A stretch of DNA of 64,000 nucleotides. Source: Scatophagus argus (taxonomy: Eukaryota > Chordata > Actinopteri > Scatophagidae). Numbering within the stretch: position 1 is the stretch's first letter; the number at the start of each line of letters is the position of its first letter. This document shows positions 1 to 10,910 of this stretch, piece by piece. The stretch is from NCBI RefSeq assembly GCF_020382885.2, contig NC_058498.1, forward strand, positions 11,568,501 through 11,632,500, read 5' to 3'. The translations under genes were made by a program, and so were the position numbers. Under the pieces are notes generated by a model. It ran no database searches. It saw only the letters and a program-made list of their open reading frames with translations, and had not been told where the DNA came from.

Positions 1-1816
1 AGGATGAAGGAGCTGTGCTACCAGTATGTACAAGCAGAGGTGTGCACTACACCTGGTATATTGTACTATGATAGGGTTACCTTCATTATGGCCGGTGTAT
101 ACTTAAGAACTTGACTGTCTGTCTGAGTCTACAGTAAAACTAATTTGGTATTATGTTTATTGTCTTATGGAGAATAATAGAACTGAAAGGAGGTAACATC
201 CCTTACAATCTTGTGTGGGTGGATGAGCCCCTGTTGCATTGCAAGGGAAAATATCCAGTGTGATGTTGATGAAATTCTGCAGCCAATCAGACGGGAGTGA
301 CAGGACATTCAGTGAGGTGGAGTCCTCACTGTGGCACTCCAGATTTACTGTGTTACAGCCATAGGGTACACATTATTATTTGCCTTTTTTGTATTATACT
401 CAGCTGTATATGTTTTCTGTTTCTGTGGCATAAGACAGTTACTTTACTTAAATAAACATGCAATAAAGGTTTCTAGGGAAATATGTGTGAGTGCTGTGTG
501 TCATGCAAAATGTTGAAATTTGGCATCTGAATTATGTGTGATACACAAGCGCATTTAGTTAGCGAGACATGAATGACACAGCACGTAATAAAAAGGACTG
601 AAATGTTGTTAAAGAGGACATTTCCTCAGTTTTTTTGAAAATATTCTGACCATCATTGTTTACTCCAAGCCTCAGAATCTTTCATTTGGATGACACTGAC
701 TTTTTGTATGAGATAATAACTCTTTTGAAGCATGAGTTGAATGTTTTGGGTGAGTTATGGTGTTTTACAGGTGAGCGGTTGCGATGTGCTGTAAATTACA
801 ACAATACAATACAATAACAACACAAGCTGTTAGTGGCAAATGCGCCGCTCTGAGAATCTTAATGAAAATAAGAAAATTAAGAAAAACTGCAACAGATTTT
901 TGTACTACTACCGTGCCTTCTAAGATCGTTTTATTTATCCTTCTAAATAAGTTTTATTTATCCAGCTCAGTTCTTTAGAGATAACAAAGCTCTTTATAAG
1001 GGATTCCTTTCAAAGAGCACAGCATCAAAAATAAAGCCACAGCTTTTACAGAATGATAAAAAAAATAATAATAATGTATGAAATCAGAACCATCAAAGAA
1101 CGTATCATATTATGCCCTACTTCAAAGTCTATTTCATTTATATAAAAAAACTCAAAATATAATAACAAAAACAAACCAACTTTACAGTATTTTGCAGTCT
1201 TACACATTCTCTACATTATGCATTTTTCAGTGCTATGTGTAAAGTAGACATCATTAACAGTAATTATCATCATGTTGCAGAAATAATGAACCCTGAACAC
1301 TACTCAGAATACCACGATGAACTCGGGTCATGTTTGTGTAAACCTTCAAGGTGCAACGTTTATGGATGTTTAAGAAGGGGTGAGGTAATGCAGTAAATGC
1401 ATTCACACAAATTTTATGAAACAGTAATGACAAAGAGAGAACATCACACACCGAGAATAAAGATTAAAGTGAACTCAGTATGCAAATAAAAATGGTTAAA
1501 ATTCCTGAATATCTTCCAATGTAAACTACAGATCAAAGATTACGCTTCCTCAGCACTGAAAACATGTTTGAACTGAAATGCTGCAGTTTATAGAGCAATG
1601 AAAGCTGCTTAGATTGTTCTAAAGGCATTAGCATCTTCAGCAAACCCAAATAACTCTCTCAGCACTTTATTGTCAAAGATTAACATTTGACACATTATGA
1701 CAAAGATCAGCAGTGTAAATGGTTTAAAGAAGAAATTCAAGCACAGAGCCTGAGAACTCCTTTGATGACAGATAGAAATCACTGAAGCAAAACCATCAAA
1801 CTGAGTCTGTCATCAT
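1..1816. other. Intergenic stretch, no gene seen
   Basis: No exon with both splice borders and a plausible protein could be built here. The first 114 bases are open in frame 1 from the window edge to a TGA, with a GTATGT donor-like site at about 24. This could be the tail of an exon from a gene to the left, but there is no recognisable protein and it is too short to call. The rest is AT-rich non-coding sequence with short A-rich runs, for example around 1,060-1,170. Confidence 0.5.
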
Positions 1817-1819
1817 TTA

Positions 1820-1910
1820 CAAACCGCAGCCTGGGCTGCCAAGAAATCTCTGTTGGACAATGGTGTGATCAACAGTATTAAAAGCAATGAAAAGATCTAT
1901 ACATAGGCAG
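1820..1910 (-). mobile_element. Degenerate LINE reverse-transcriptase fragment
   Basis: The minus strand encodes a short peptide with the core CIDLFIAFNTVDHTIVQQRF. Non-LTR retrotransposon reverse transcriptases carry motif A in the form LDLSxAFDTVDHxILLxRL. The first Asp is kept and the second is Asn. Only about 25-30 codons can be recognised, with no endonuclease region and no later RT motifs, so this is a dead scrap. The family (L2, Rex or CR1-like) cannot be assigned from so little. Confidence 0.55.
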
Positions 1911-2029
1911 CAATAATTGTGTCTGAATTCAGTCGGTCTACCTGCCTCCTCAAAAGGCTTCATCGTACTCTGTGCTGTCAGCAGGGGCATTGGGTGCTCC
2001 GTTAAATTATCACAACAAAACAGAGCCAA

Positions 2030-2454
2030 GTTGAAGTTTCACTTGCGCGGTCATATTCAAACTGCATTATTAGCTTTACTCTGTACATAGGGCCAGAACT
2101 GTGCAGTCTGTAACACTGAATGATATATAATATCAGGCCAAATTCTTCTCATAGAAAATGTCTGACAGCAACTGAAGAATATATGGTGGATTTATTTAAA
2201 ACGGAAACTGCTTGATCACAAACCTCATCTACCTGATAGAGGGTTTAAAAAAAATGATAATAAATGTTATATGTATTATTATATTAATTAAATTTGATAG
2301 AGACTTGATTTTTATAATACTGGGAGTGCTTATACTACTTTGCTTTTTCTTAATAAAACACCTAGAGTATATACTTTTTGACTTATTTATATGGATTTTA
2401 TACACAGTAAATACTCTATACCATGTATTATGTGGGCTATACATTATAACAAAC
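2030..2454. other. AT-rich spacer, no gene seen
   Basis: Very AT-rich sequence that happens to stay open for more than 100 codons on the plus strand from 2,212. The encoded peptide is low-complexity Ile/Leu/Phe with no family resemblance, and its open frame runs straight into the neighbouring transposon remnant. I read it as a composition artefact. Confidence 0.5.
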
Positions 2455-2541
2455 TGTTTGGACACACTTCTTTATTATAGAATTCAGGTGTTGCATGGGT
2501 TTGTTTTTTGGGGGTTGGGCTTGGCCCAACCCCCAAAAAAC
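2455..2541 (+). mobile_element. Tc1-type deletion derivative 1, ending in a perfect hairpin
   Basis: The left part resembles the subterminal start of piscine Tc1 elements (GGACACACTTCTTTATTATA, then GAATTCAGGTGTT). It jumps directly to a segment resembling the internal transposase-region text (GTTGGGCTTGGCCC). Positions 2,503-2,541 form a perfect 18-bp inverted repeat with a TTG loop, arms GTTTTTTGGGGGTTGGGC and its complement. No right terminal repeat is seen close by. Family recognition is from memory of fish Tc1 sequences. Confidence 0.55.
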
Positions 2542-2647
2542 TTAGAGAATTGTGCCAAAGCAGAAAGTGGAAACAACTTTATCTAATGCAACAAGAAAGG
2601 AAAAGACATAGACAGTGTGAAAACCAATGCAATATCATAGACAGATA

Positions 2648-3128
2648 CAATACATAGACAAAAGTATCCAGACACACCTCTTTATAGGGCTGTTTCTCAG
2701 TGGTTGGGCTTGTGATTCCCTTCACTGGAAGTAAGGGGACAATTCGATATCTATTCCAGCATGACTGAGCCCCAGTGCACAAAGCAAAGGTCCATGAAGA
2801 CATGGCTGGATGAGTTTGGTGTGGAAGAGCTTGACTGGCCCAAACAGAGCCCTGATCTCAACCCCATCCAACACCTTTGGGATGAGCTGGAACACAGATT
2901 GTAAGCCAGGACTTTTCTACCAATATCAGTATCTGACCTCACAAATTCTCTACCTCATGAATGGGCAAAAAATCATACAGAAACACTTTAAAATGTTGTG
3001 GAAAGCCTACCCTGAAGAGCGGAAGCTGTTACAGCTGCAAAGCTGTCTGTGTTTTTAGATTGCAATGTCATTAAAATCACTGTTGGTATAACGATTAGGC
3101 ATCCCAATACTTTTCCTTTATAGTTGAC
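2648..3128 (+). mobile_element. Tc1-type deletion derivative 2 with imperfect terminal repeats and dead transposase end
   Basis: The left end has ATAGACAAAAGTATCCAGAC. The right end, on the minus strand, reads ATAAAGGAAAAGTATTGGGA, so the two are imperfect inverted repeats. Between them the 5' two thirds of the element are missing: the left end joins directly to the text encoding the C-terminal transposase. That part still shows TGGCCCAAACAGAGCCCTGA and the LNPIxHLWDELE block. It is broken: the CA(C/T)GAC-TGx codon after QHD is TGA, one extra A shifts the frame near 2,788, and the Glu of the DDE triad in NPIEH reads CAA (Gln). It is a non-autonomous fossil. Confidence 0.75.
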
Positions 3129-3834
3129 TGAATTTTGATATGTAACAGAACTTGCTACAATGCATACAGCAGTACATTAATAATAATACAATGGACAGGA
3201 TTGCTTCATTAATGCATCAAGGAAGATAAAGCTTATATTTGTTTCTTGTTTTTATTTAATTGTTGTTGAGACTTCATTCAAAATCCCAAATATGAATCCA
3301 ATGGCACTACAGGAAAAGTCACTAATAAATCAGTGTGTGCCAATATGCCCAGCAGATGTTTCACAGGACAAGGTAAAATTTTCAACTGTTGGTGGCGCAG
3401 CAGGGACGTCTGTTCAAAATGTTCATCCATCCAATAGTAAGACTTTTCAGTCTCAACATGCTGCTGGCTGCAAACTCTAAAGTGTGGTCAGTGAAATGTT
3501 TGGATTAGAATGTAAACATCTAATTATTCAGTTATGGCTTGCATACACACATTACTTATAAGATCTTACATGATTCAGTGCATGCATATTATGTTTGCCT
3601 GAAGGCATGATGAGTGAAGACAAGTGGTGGTGGTGGTGGTGGTGGGTTCTCCACTAAGTCTATTAGTAACAAGCCCATTAATCCTTGTACAACATAATTA
3701 TTTACTGACTTTATTTTACTTTTTTTCTGTATTCTGTTCATGCAGTATGCCCAGGTATATGTTTCAGCTGTGTGTGTGGAGGTTTCAGACCAGTCAGATG
3801 GGACATTCTTTGATGGGGGTTCATTGAGTTAGTC
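3129..3834. other. Intergenic stretch with a (TGG)n run
   Basis: No coding signal. A short GTG/TGG microsatellite lies at 3,623-3,646. The remainder is unremarkable AT-rich sequence. Confidence 0.5.
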
Positions 3835-4200
3835 CCATTACTTCCCCACCTGCACACCTGCCTCTCATCTGCCCTAATCAGCTCCACCCCAAACCAGCAG
3901 CATCTTAAGGAGCAGCAGGCACATGCTCTTCATCTCTGCCAGATCATTCAGTCTCTTGTATTTGCTGTCTTTTGTCTGTTTGTTCTCAAGACTTTTTGGT
4001 AATCCTGCCTTTATTTTATTTATTTATTTATTTTGTCTGTGGTCCATTCCCTGCTCCCTCTCTGCCTCACTGACCCAAATGACCAAGCTGTCATTTAGTC
4101 TACCAACTGAGTTTGTGTTATTTCAGCTTTTTTCTCATTAAATTTTTGAAAGTCAGCTGTGAGTGTGCGTCTGCACTCTGCATTGTGGTTCCACTCCTCT
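3835..4200 (+). mobile_element. Possible degraded LTR or retroelement 3' end
   Basis: The block runs from a pyrimidine-rich CCCCACCTGCACACCTGC segment through many CTG/TTT-rich words to TTTTTCTCATTAAA. It closes with GAGTGTGCGTCTGCACTCTG, a pattern I associate with the 3' portion of fish LTR retroelements (a polyadenylation-like ATTAAA, then GAGTGTCTGCGTTTTG-like text). No flanking partner LTR, primer-binding site or gag/pol coding is visible, so the assignment is tentative. A (TTTA)n tract lies at about 4,013-4,033. Confidence 0.3.
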
Positions 4201-4373
4201 GTCTTAGTTCTAAACTTAACATGCTGTTTCCCATGCCAATAAATGAATCCATTGAAATCTGACCAAATGTCTCTGTTTGTATGTTCTCTTGTTTGGCAAA
4301 GTGTTTTTTGACACCAATGAGCGTTACCTTCAGCAGCCACTTACTGTACATTTGCGACACCTGTGAAATATAA

Positions 4374-4411
4374 CCCCCCCCCCCCCACACACACACACAC
4401 AAAAAAAAAGA
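4374..4411. repeat. poly-C / (CA)n / poly-A compound microsatellite
   Basis: A run of about 13 C is followed by (CA)n and then an A run with G interruptions. The frames open across it on both strands are low-complexity by-products. Confidence 0.85.
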
Positions 4412-5159
4412 AAGAAAAAACTGAAGTAGCCTGTTTTGATTGCGAAGGAGACTTTGAGTTTGAGTTTCTGTGGCTCTCTGAGGCTGTAGTCAGGCACTGT
4501 GACCTAAATGCTAACATTGTAATGCTAACATGGTCCAAATCACAATGTTATTCATGTGACAGTTTACCATCAGGGAGAAGGCAGCGGGAGTCAGTCTTCT
4601 TGACAACGCTCAGTGAACAGATTTATTTGTTTTTGAGCCAGTCGTCCAAGAGTTTTATTCTTGTTTTGGTCCTTCAATTAAAGAACCATCGACTATAAAT
4701 CTTCATTTACTTATTTGTTGATTTATAGACTTATTTGTTGGATCAGTCTTCTTTATTATGGTTCTCTGAGTCAGTATTAATTCTTGAGGTCATGATTGTC
4801 AGTGACACTGCTGTGTTTGAAGCCTGATTACATCACCTTCAGTGATCCCCCATCCACAGAAACAATAAATGCATCTTCCTAAGAGACACTGCACATCACA
4901 TGAGACACAGCAGCTTAAATTCACTGAGGCAAGGGCTTGAACACCACGGGCCTGGACTGGGCTAGGGCTGGAATTTTAGCTCATTGCAAGACTCAGCTAA
5001 TTTTTACTTTAGTCATCCTCATAGTTTAGATGTTAACATGTTAATGTTAATGTTAGCTAGTCAGCACAAAAGAAACAACAGCTGAGGATGATGATATTGT
5101 TGTTAGTTCTTTAGGTATTTGGTCATAAACCTAAGTACTGGACACAGTGAAGTTTTGAC

Positions 5160-5575
5160 CTGTTGATGGGGCTGAATGTCAGGGAAGTAATACTGTTAAT
5201 CCTGTGGAGAACACGAACGTGTGAGCAAAATTTAAAGGCAATCTATCTGCTCTGCTGAGACATTACACTCAAAACTGCCGATGTCAACTGCATGGTGGTG
5301 CTAGAGTAAAAGACAGACAATCACCACAGTCATTAGGATTCATCTTCTGGGAACCACAAATGTTTGTAAAAATGTTTCTGAAAATCTGTCTAGCAGATGT
5401 GGCGATAGATCACAAAATATAACACTCTGATGGTGGAGTGAGAGGAAATTTCAGGGGATCGTCAGAGTCTGTGTTGTTCATCCTGTGTGCACCATGAATG
5501 TTTGCACAAAATATCATTGCTATTCATTAAATGGCTGTTGGGATATTTCAATGTGGACCAAGTCATCCTTGCCAT
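5160..5575. repeat. Three diverged tandem copies of a ~140-bp dispersed repeat
   Basis: Anchor words line up at 5,195 (GTTAATCCTGTGG), 5,337 (GATTCATCTTCTGG) and 5,476 (GTTCATCCTGTGTG), giving periods of 142 and 139 bp. Each anchor is followed at a similar distance by GAACGTGTGAGCAAAA, AAATGTTTGTAAAAA and GAATGTTTGCACAAAA. Copies 1 and 2 end with TGGTGGTGCTAGAG and TGGTGGAGTGAGAG. The text resembles a repeat I have seen widely in percomorph genomes. Flanking sequence from about 4,970 with GTTAATGTTAATGTTAGCTA may belong to the same unit. Confidence 0.65.
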
Positions 5576-7655
5576 ACAGAATTACAACATCCGGTTAGAT
5601 TTCCAGCGCTACAGTAATGCAGGAATAAACGTAGACTAGACATAGTCATTTCAGTAGCAGTTAGATGATTGGTGCTCTCTAAATCAGTGACAGTTATATA
5701 AAATAGTTATTCAACATCAGTGCAGCCTGCCCAGCGTTGTCCCTTCAGGGACTGAAGACTTGGATGGATTGCAACAGGAACAAATAAACAAGTGCTCTCT
5801 AAATTGTCTTGGGCACCTCACTTTGGCACATTTTACCTGTGTCATTGTAAAGTTTGTCAAGGTAGTCTCACCAGATTAAGGTATTTATATCTGTGATCAA
5901 TGCTCTTGTGTGTTGGATTTCAGCAGATATCCTGGTGTGCGTGCTTCCCAGATTATTCCTATTTATGTCTGAGGTAGTGCAGCCACAGTCAACTTGTCAC
6001 GTTGTTAAGTGTACTTTTGCTGCTACTTTAATTATTCTGCCTCAGTGAGAGCAGACATGGCAGCAGACCTTCAGTAAAATGCCAAGAACAGTGCAGATTA
6101 GGCTCATCTTTCAGGGTGTCTAAAAATGTTTAGTAGTTGCAAAACTGAAATTCTCCCATTTATTTTACATGGTGGCAAAATAATTTATTATGCTAGTTCT
6201 CATCAACAGTATGTCAAATGAAGCTGACTGGTAGAGCACATTTGTAGCTTCATCATATCACAGTATTGTGTCTAGCTTGTCACTTTAACCAGCAAATGCA
6301 TTGTATTCCGCCCGCTATAGCAATTTACATTTCAAATATTTATTGAAACTATTGAGGTGATGCAACCCGTAGCCAGTCGACATTAGTCACAAATGAAGCA
6401 ACATAGTGCATGCATGCAAAGGGGTGTTACCCATCAATGGCTCTCACCAAAGACAAAGAGTATAATAGCTCATTTTAGCCCAGCAACAGCAACAAAACAA
6501 GTCTTACACATTTTTAGATCCCCTAATGGGTCTAAACACACTGTAATTTTTGCCCATTATCTCAAATGGAACCTGCCATTCTATGGATGTGGCAAAATCA
6601 GAAGGAAAAGAGCAGTCCCTCGACATAGACCACTTTAGCTCAGTTGCCTATTATAGGTAATTGATGCAAGACTGAGTAACAAGAAAGAGAAATATAATTT
6701 GGACTGAAAACCTTTCTGGAAAGAAGGTAACTACTTCACACAGGTTTCAAAATACATTCCAGAGTGCACTTTCTAAACTAAAATCCCACGACTGTGCTGA
6801 GCTGCTCAATTACTTCTAAATGAACTCAGGTGTCACACTGGAGTGGTGCTTTTTGGTGATTACTTATTTATTCTGCATGTAAATATTATGAGCAGCAGAT
6901 ACACTAGTTATTGTCTAGGTTTTCCCATTTTGCAACAGGAACTAATTAGCATAACCTCATCAGTTTCACTTCTTATTGTATAACCTATGCAAAGTGTGCA
7001 GTCAAAGGTCAGCCAGCTGTGTCATGGGAAACGCCAACGCAGTGGCCTGAAGGTCGGATGGTGATTCAACGAATGTGTCAAAAAACAGCCTGTTTGCTTT
7101 TACTAAAATATAAGAGCTGCACTAATTATTATGGTTGCGGCATTATTATAGTTTATAGTATTCACATTTTGAGTGGACTTTATGTATGTAGCTATGAGTC
7201 CAGAGTTGATTAACGTAGCTTAGCATCGGGAGTTGCTGTAGTGTCAAGTTCAAAAGGGGGCTCTCTTCTGAAGCTCACTAATTATACTAATAAAAACGCT
7301 TTGTGTTTTCTTTGTTTGTGCAAAAAGGTTTTTGAGTAGAGACACTGGAGTGGTATCATCTTCTCATCTAACTCCTTGCAAGAATTAAAATAAGCAACTA
7401 AGTGTATTTATAGTACAAGCCTAATTGCACTGCTGCCATAAAATTTTAATGTCATTGTTTACATTTCTTGAGAACATTCACAACACTGCACCCAAATATC
7501 CTGTCATCTTGTACCAAACAGTGAGATTTTTCCTCTCCATCTCTAATTTCTGCACAGCAATCATTTGGTTCTGATGGGTTAACTGCTCCTGTTGTAAGAA
7601 AATTGTCAATCCATCTTGAAAGAGCCACAGCATGAGTGTATTACATAGTGTAAAT
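5576..7655. other. Intergenic stretch, no gene seen
   Basis: Short open frames at 6,393 and 7,019 have no family resemblance, no splice context and ordinary AT-rich composition. No further repeat family was recognised with confidence. Confidence 0.5.
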
Positions 7656-7659
7656 TCTG

Positions 7660-7735
7660 GTCTTTGATGGGATCAAACCTGCAAGCCTCCAGTCATGCAG
7701 CTAATCTCTAATCACCCTGTCGCCCTGCCATATGC
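7660..7735 (-). mobile_element. tRNA-like SINE head (tentative)
   Basis: Read on the minus strand, the block contains GGTTTGATCCC (7,669-7,679), close to the pol III B-box GGTTCGANTCC. About 30 bases upstream lies a TTAGCTGCATGACTGG segment that could be a decayed A-box. It starts GGGCGACAGGGTGATTAG, like tRNA-derived fish SINE heads. It cannot be a functional tRNA: no clean acceptor stem or anticodon arm can be folded. The 3' tail of the element was not delimited. Confidence 0.35.
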
Positions 7736-7999
7736 TCACCCCAGCACGTACATGTTTACTAAATACAATATAATCTCCCTGCTAAAATTATGTATATTGT
7801 GTGAGCACACTGACACATTCTCATCTACATTTGGTTCTGTTTAGAAATCAAAATGGGAGACCACACTTTGTAATGTGCCTGTTTTGTAATGTGTTTCATA
7901 ACAATGCTCATGTGTGTTTGCTGGTGCATCTCATGTTTGTGTGTGCAGCATCAGCTGACCCTCATCTCTTCACTGCTCAGAACGCTGATAAACTGTGGG

Positions 8000-8013
8000 G
8001 TTGCCGTGGCAAC
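8000..8013. promoter_or_regulatory. RFX-type X-box palindrome
   Basis: GTTGCCGTGGCAAC is a perfect two-half X-box (GTNRCC, 2-nt spacer, RGYAAC), and the flanking G/C extends the palindrome by one base on each side. RFX factors bind such sites in ciliary and immune promoters. No promoter or 5' exon was recognised beside it, so the target gene is unknown. Confidence 0.5.
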
Positions 8014-8648
8014 CACTGTTAACGGGCGGGAGGATCACTGGCCTTCTTCTTTCATTGTACACAGGGCCTATAAGACTGCACATGAAGACTTGCTGTGTTC
8101 TTGGCTGCTGACTGTTTAAAGCTACTTCACCACCACTCTTTCACTGTGCAGTTTCTGTTGCCCAATTATCAAGCATCTCTTGGCAGTATCACATTGTGCC
8201 AGAAGAGAAACAGGGGGATTGAGTTAGCTACTTTGGCAGGGGAGGCGATTTTCATATTGCTTTCTTTGTCCTTTGTTTAAAGTTTATTCAACAAACCTTC
8301 ACTGCATACATCATATAAAATGTTTGCAAAAGCACTGATGCCGGAACCCTAATATGTTTATGCTTTGTCAGTTAAAAAAGATGATTTATATACAACAGAT
8401 AGATGCATGCAGATGTTTCTATCAGGGTTGTGTCCATATGTTGTGCACTGCAAACTGTCATTTAAAATATTTAGCATTCTGTGACATGACACTCGCTCTG
8501 TTGTGCATATCCGAATTTCTGGGTCTAATGGGTGGAATGGAAGAATAGCACTGATCTGTACAGGAGGACATAAAATTTTCACAAGAAGTAAAAATAGAAA
8601 GGAAGGCATCACAAGTAAAGGCTTCTTACGCCACAGGCAAGATCAACA

Positions 8649-8662
8649 GTGCCCCCTCCTGG
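8649..8662 (-). promoter_or_regulatory. CTCF-like motif
   Basis: The minus strand reads CCAGGAGGGGGCAC, matching 13 of 14 positions of the CTCF core CCASYAGRKGGCRS (G in place of Y at position 5). Function is inferred from the motif alone. Confidence 0.35.
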
Positions 8663-10834
8663 TGGTTTGACTAAGTATGTTATCTCCTCAGTAAAAAAGT
8701 ACGTTTGAACGGTCTCAAGGGTAATTGAATTAGATCTAAAAGTTGCCCTGTGTTTGTCAGTAAACATAGTTATTATGTCTGAGCAGACAATGCTGATGCC
8801 AACCAGAGTAATGGATATTTAAAGCTATGCCTGTTGTGCCATCACACAATTACGGTGCTGGAGAATCAAAAGATTATGTACTGCCCACCAAGTTAATGTT
8901 TATCCAATCATCCCAGAATGTGGAGAAAATTGCTCCTGTTACTCCCATGAAAGCATGTTACACAGCATGGCTCCAAAAGCAAGACAGGCACATTTTGGAA
9001 ACCTTTTAACTCATGAATACAACAGGCTCAATATGTCCGGGATAACCATGAGCCTTTAGAGGAGCAGGGGCAGCCTTTCGGTCCACTTCAATTAGGAAGA
9101 AAGACAATAAAAATCATTTAACATCCAAAATATTTTAGCTAATGTATGGGAGACGTGAGTAAACATTACATTTACATAATAAATTTAATCTGTCTGTATC
9201 TCAACTGTCACTGTGCAATAAAAGCAAAATGTAATGCCCCAGGGATGCAATAATCAGTGATTTGAACAGTGCCTTTATTAATGTTTTGCTTTGCCCGCTG
9301 CCTCCTGAGTCTGCAGTCAATGCAGGTACTGACCTCTGCGTGTTTTCTGAGAGAGTCAAGAGACAAAAATATCAAAAATATTGACTGGGCAGCTACAGAA
9401 TCAGCATTTAGCTGACTGGAACTATTGATATTTGCTGTCTTATTTTAGTCTTTTTGAAAACAGTCACTATGCATCAGTTAAACCTGCAGTACTATAAGTT
9501 ACTGAATTGGACGCACTGACACGTTGTCGGTTTTTAAGTTGATATAGTAAACATGTTGTCTAACATTTGCTCATTTTCAGTTTAAGCTGACAGAGCCTAC
9601 TCATTTGGATTAGTGTCTCTGTCCACTTGGTTAATATGAGTATTTGCTCTCGTTTTAGCTGTGATCACTACCATCACCTAACAAAAATATCTGGCTCTTA
9701 CTTGCTAAACACTTCACTATGTTCACCTGGGATTCACTAACTTTGTCTGTCTGCCGTTTGTGGTTTTCTAGAGCTTTTGTAGATGGAAATGGCTGCCTAT
9801 TGCTGGGAGCGGTGACAAAAGAACCCAAATCAGTAAAGCTGCATCTGGCTGGAAAATTAAAATGATGAGCTGAAAGATGAAACTGCAGAGCTGAAAGGAG
9901 CCGCAGAGTCCGCTTATGGTTCTGCATGTTCTTTACAATCCACCCCTTTCACATACATGTAGTCATGTGATCTATTGTTAATATAAAAACACCATTTAGC
10001 TGTGCACATCAAAAAGCTAACTTCCATCCTCAGTCCAAAATTTGAGCCATGTGCATGCATGTGTCTGTGGGTATGCGTGGATGTGCATGTGAGTGGTTTT
10101 CTAAGTGTCGTTTAGACTCACTGAGCCGCTCACTTCACCCATACTCCCTTAAGACTAAATTAGGAACGCATCCTCCAAGCAGACTCCAGAGAATGGAATA
10201 AATAGAACTACTACGAAGTTGTGCGTGTACATTTCCAAGTATCTTCCAGTTCTTATGAGCACGTCTTGTGGATCATTACTGTTAGTGTTTAGGTCAAGAA
10301 AAGCTTATTCTTACTGGCTGCAAGGAGCCTCACTGCAGCTTGGGCCCACTGGCGGGGTTTATGGATTAGTGGTCTACTTTCTGGATAGCTGAGAGTAATC
10401 CCAAAAATATTATAGAAGCAAAAGTTACCTCAGGAAAACCATCGTGGTGTTTGGTGCTTCTAATATAGGATTCAGCAGACATTCACACAATAACACATGT
10501 CAGAGACTATTCAATTTTGCAACATGGGTTAAAACATGAACGGTCATAGACATTAAAACACATACTTTGTCAGCCTACTGTGCCTTTGCTACGGTGCAGA
10601 TCCAACTCCCCCTTCTGACTAATTATCCAATTAGAACCAATTAATCAGAGTCTATAACAATTACCAAATAAGAAACGGTTAAAGTAAAACCTGAGATCAG
10701 ACTTACAGTACTGCAGACCAGCAGATCTTGTAGAGCTCTGGAGGCACCAAACCTTTATAATTGCTTTTTGAGTAACAACAATATTCCAATCTTTGTGTCG
10801 TTCATCAGCCTGTCAATAAATATATCATTAATCC

Positions 10835-10910
10835 ACTGATCTATGCACTTTCCATACTGCTTGTCCTGTTAAGGGTCACACAGGGCTGGATTCTATTCCA
10901 GCATGCAATT
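10835..10910. repeat. Truncated dispersed fish repeat
   Basis: The text from ACTTTCCATACTGCTTGTCC through GGGTCACACAGGGCTGGA to CTATTCCAGCATGCAATT resembles the start of a very common teleost repeat (CCATACCGCTTATCCTGTTAGGGTCAC...GGCTGGAGCCTATCCCAGC). It breaks off before the usual GTACACCCTGGACAGG part. Recognition is from memory; a repeat-library search would settle it. Confidence 0.55.

Larger units (their letters stand above)
7736..10834. other. Intergenic stretch with two candidate protein-binding motifs
   Basis: No exon could be supported. The frames at 7,801-8,280, 8,354, 8,827 and 9,655 (minus) look random. The two regulatory-looking motifs, at 8,000 and 8,649, are listed separately. 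Confidence 0.5.

Noticed and set aside
1..114. Open frame 1 from the window edge to a TGA, possible exon tail of a gene to the left
   Set aside because: Only 37 codons, no recognisable protein and no acceptor visible, so it cannot be told from chance.
2212..2586. 124-codon plus-strand frame, very hydrophobic
   Set aside because: Low-complexity AT-rich translation that ends inside Tc1 remnant sequence, with no promoter, splice or family support.
2648..3128. Functional Tc1 transposase
   Set aside because: Most of the gene is deleted, and the remainder has a stop, a frameshift and a Gln in place of the catalytic Glu.
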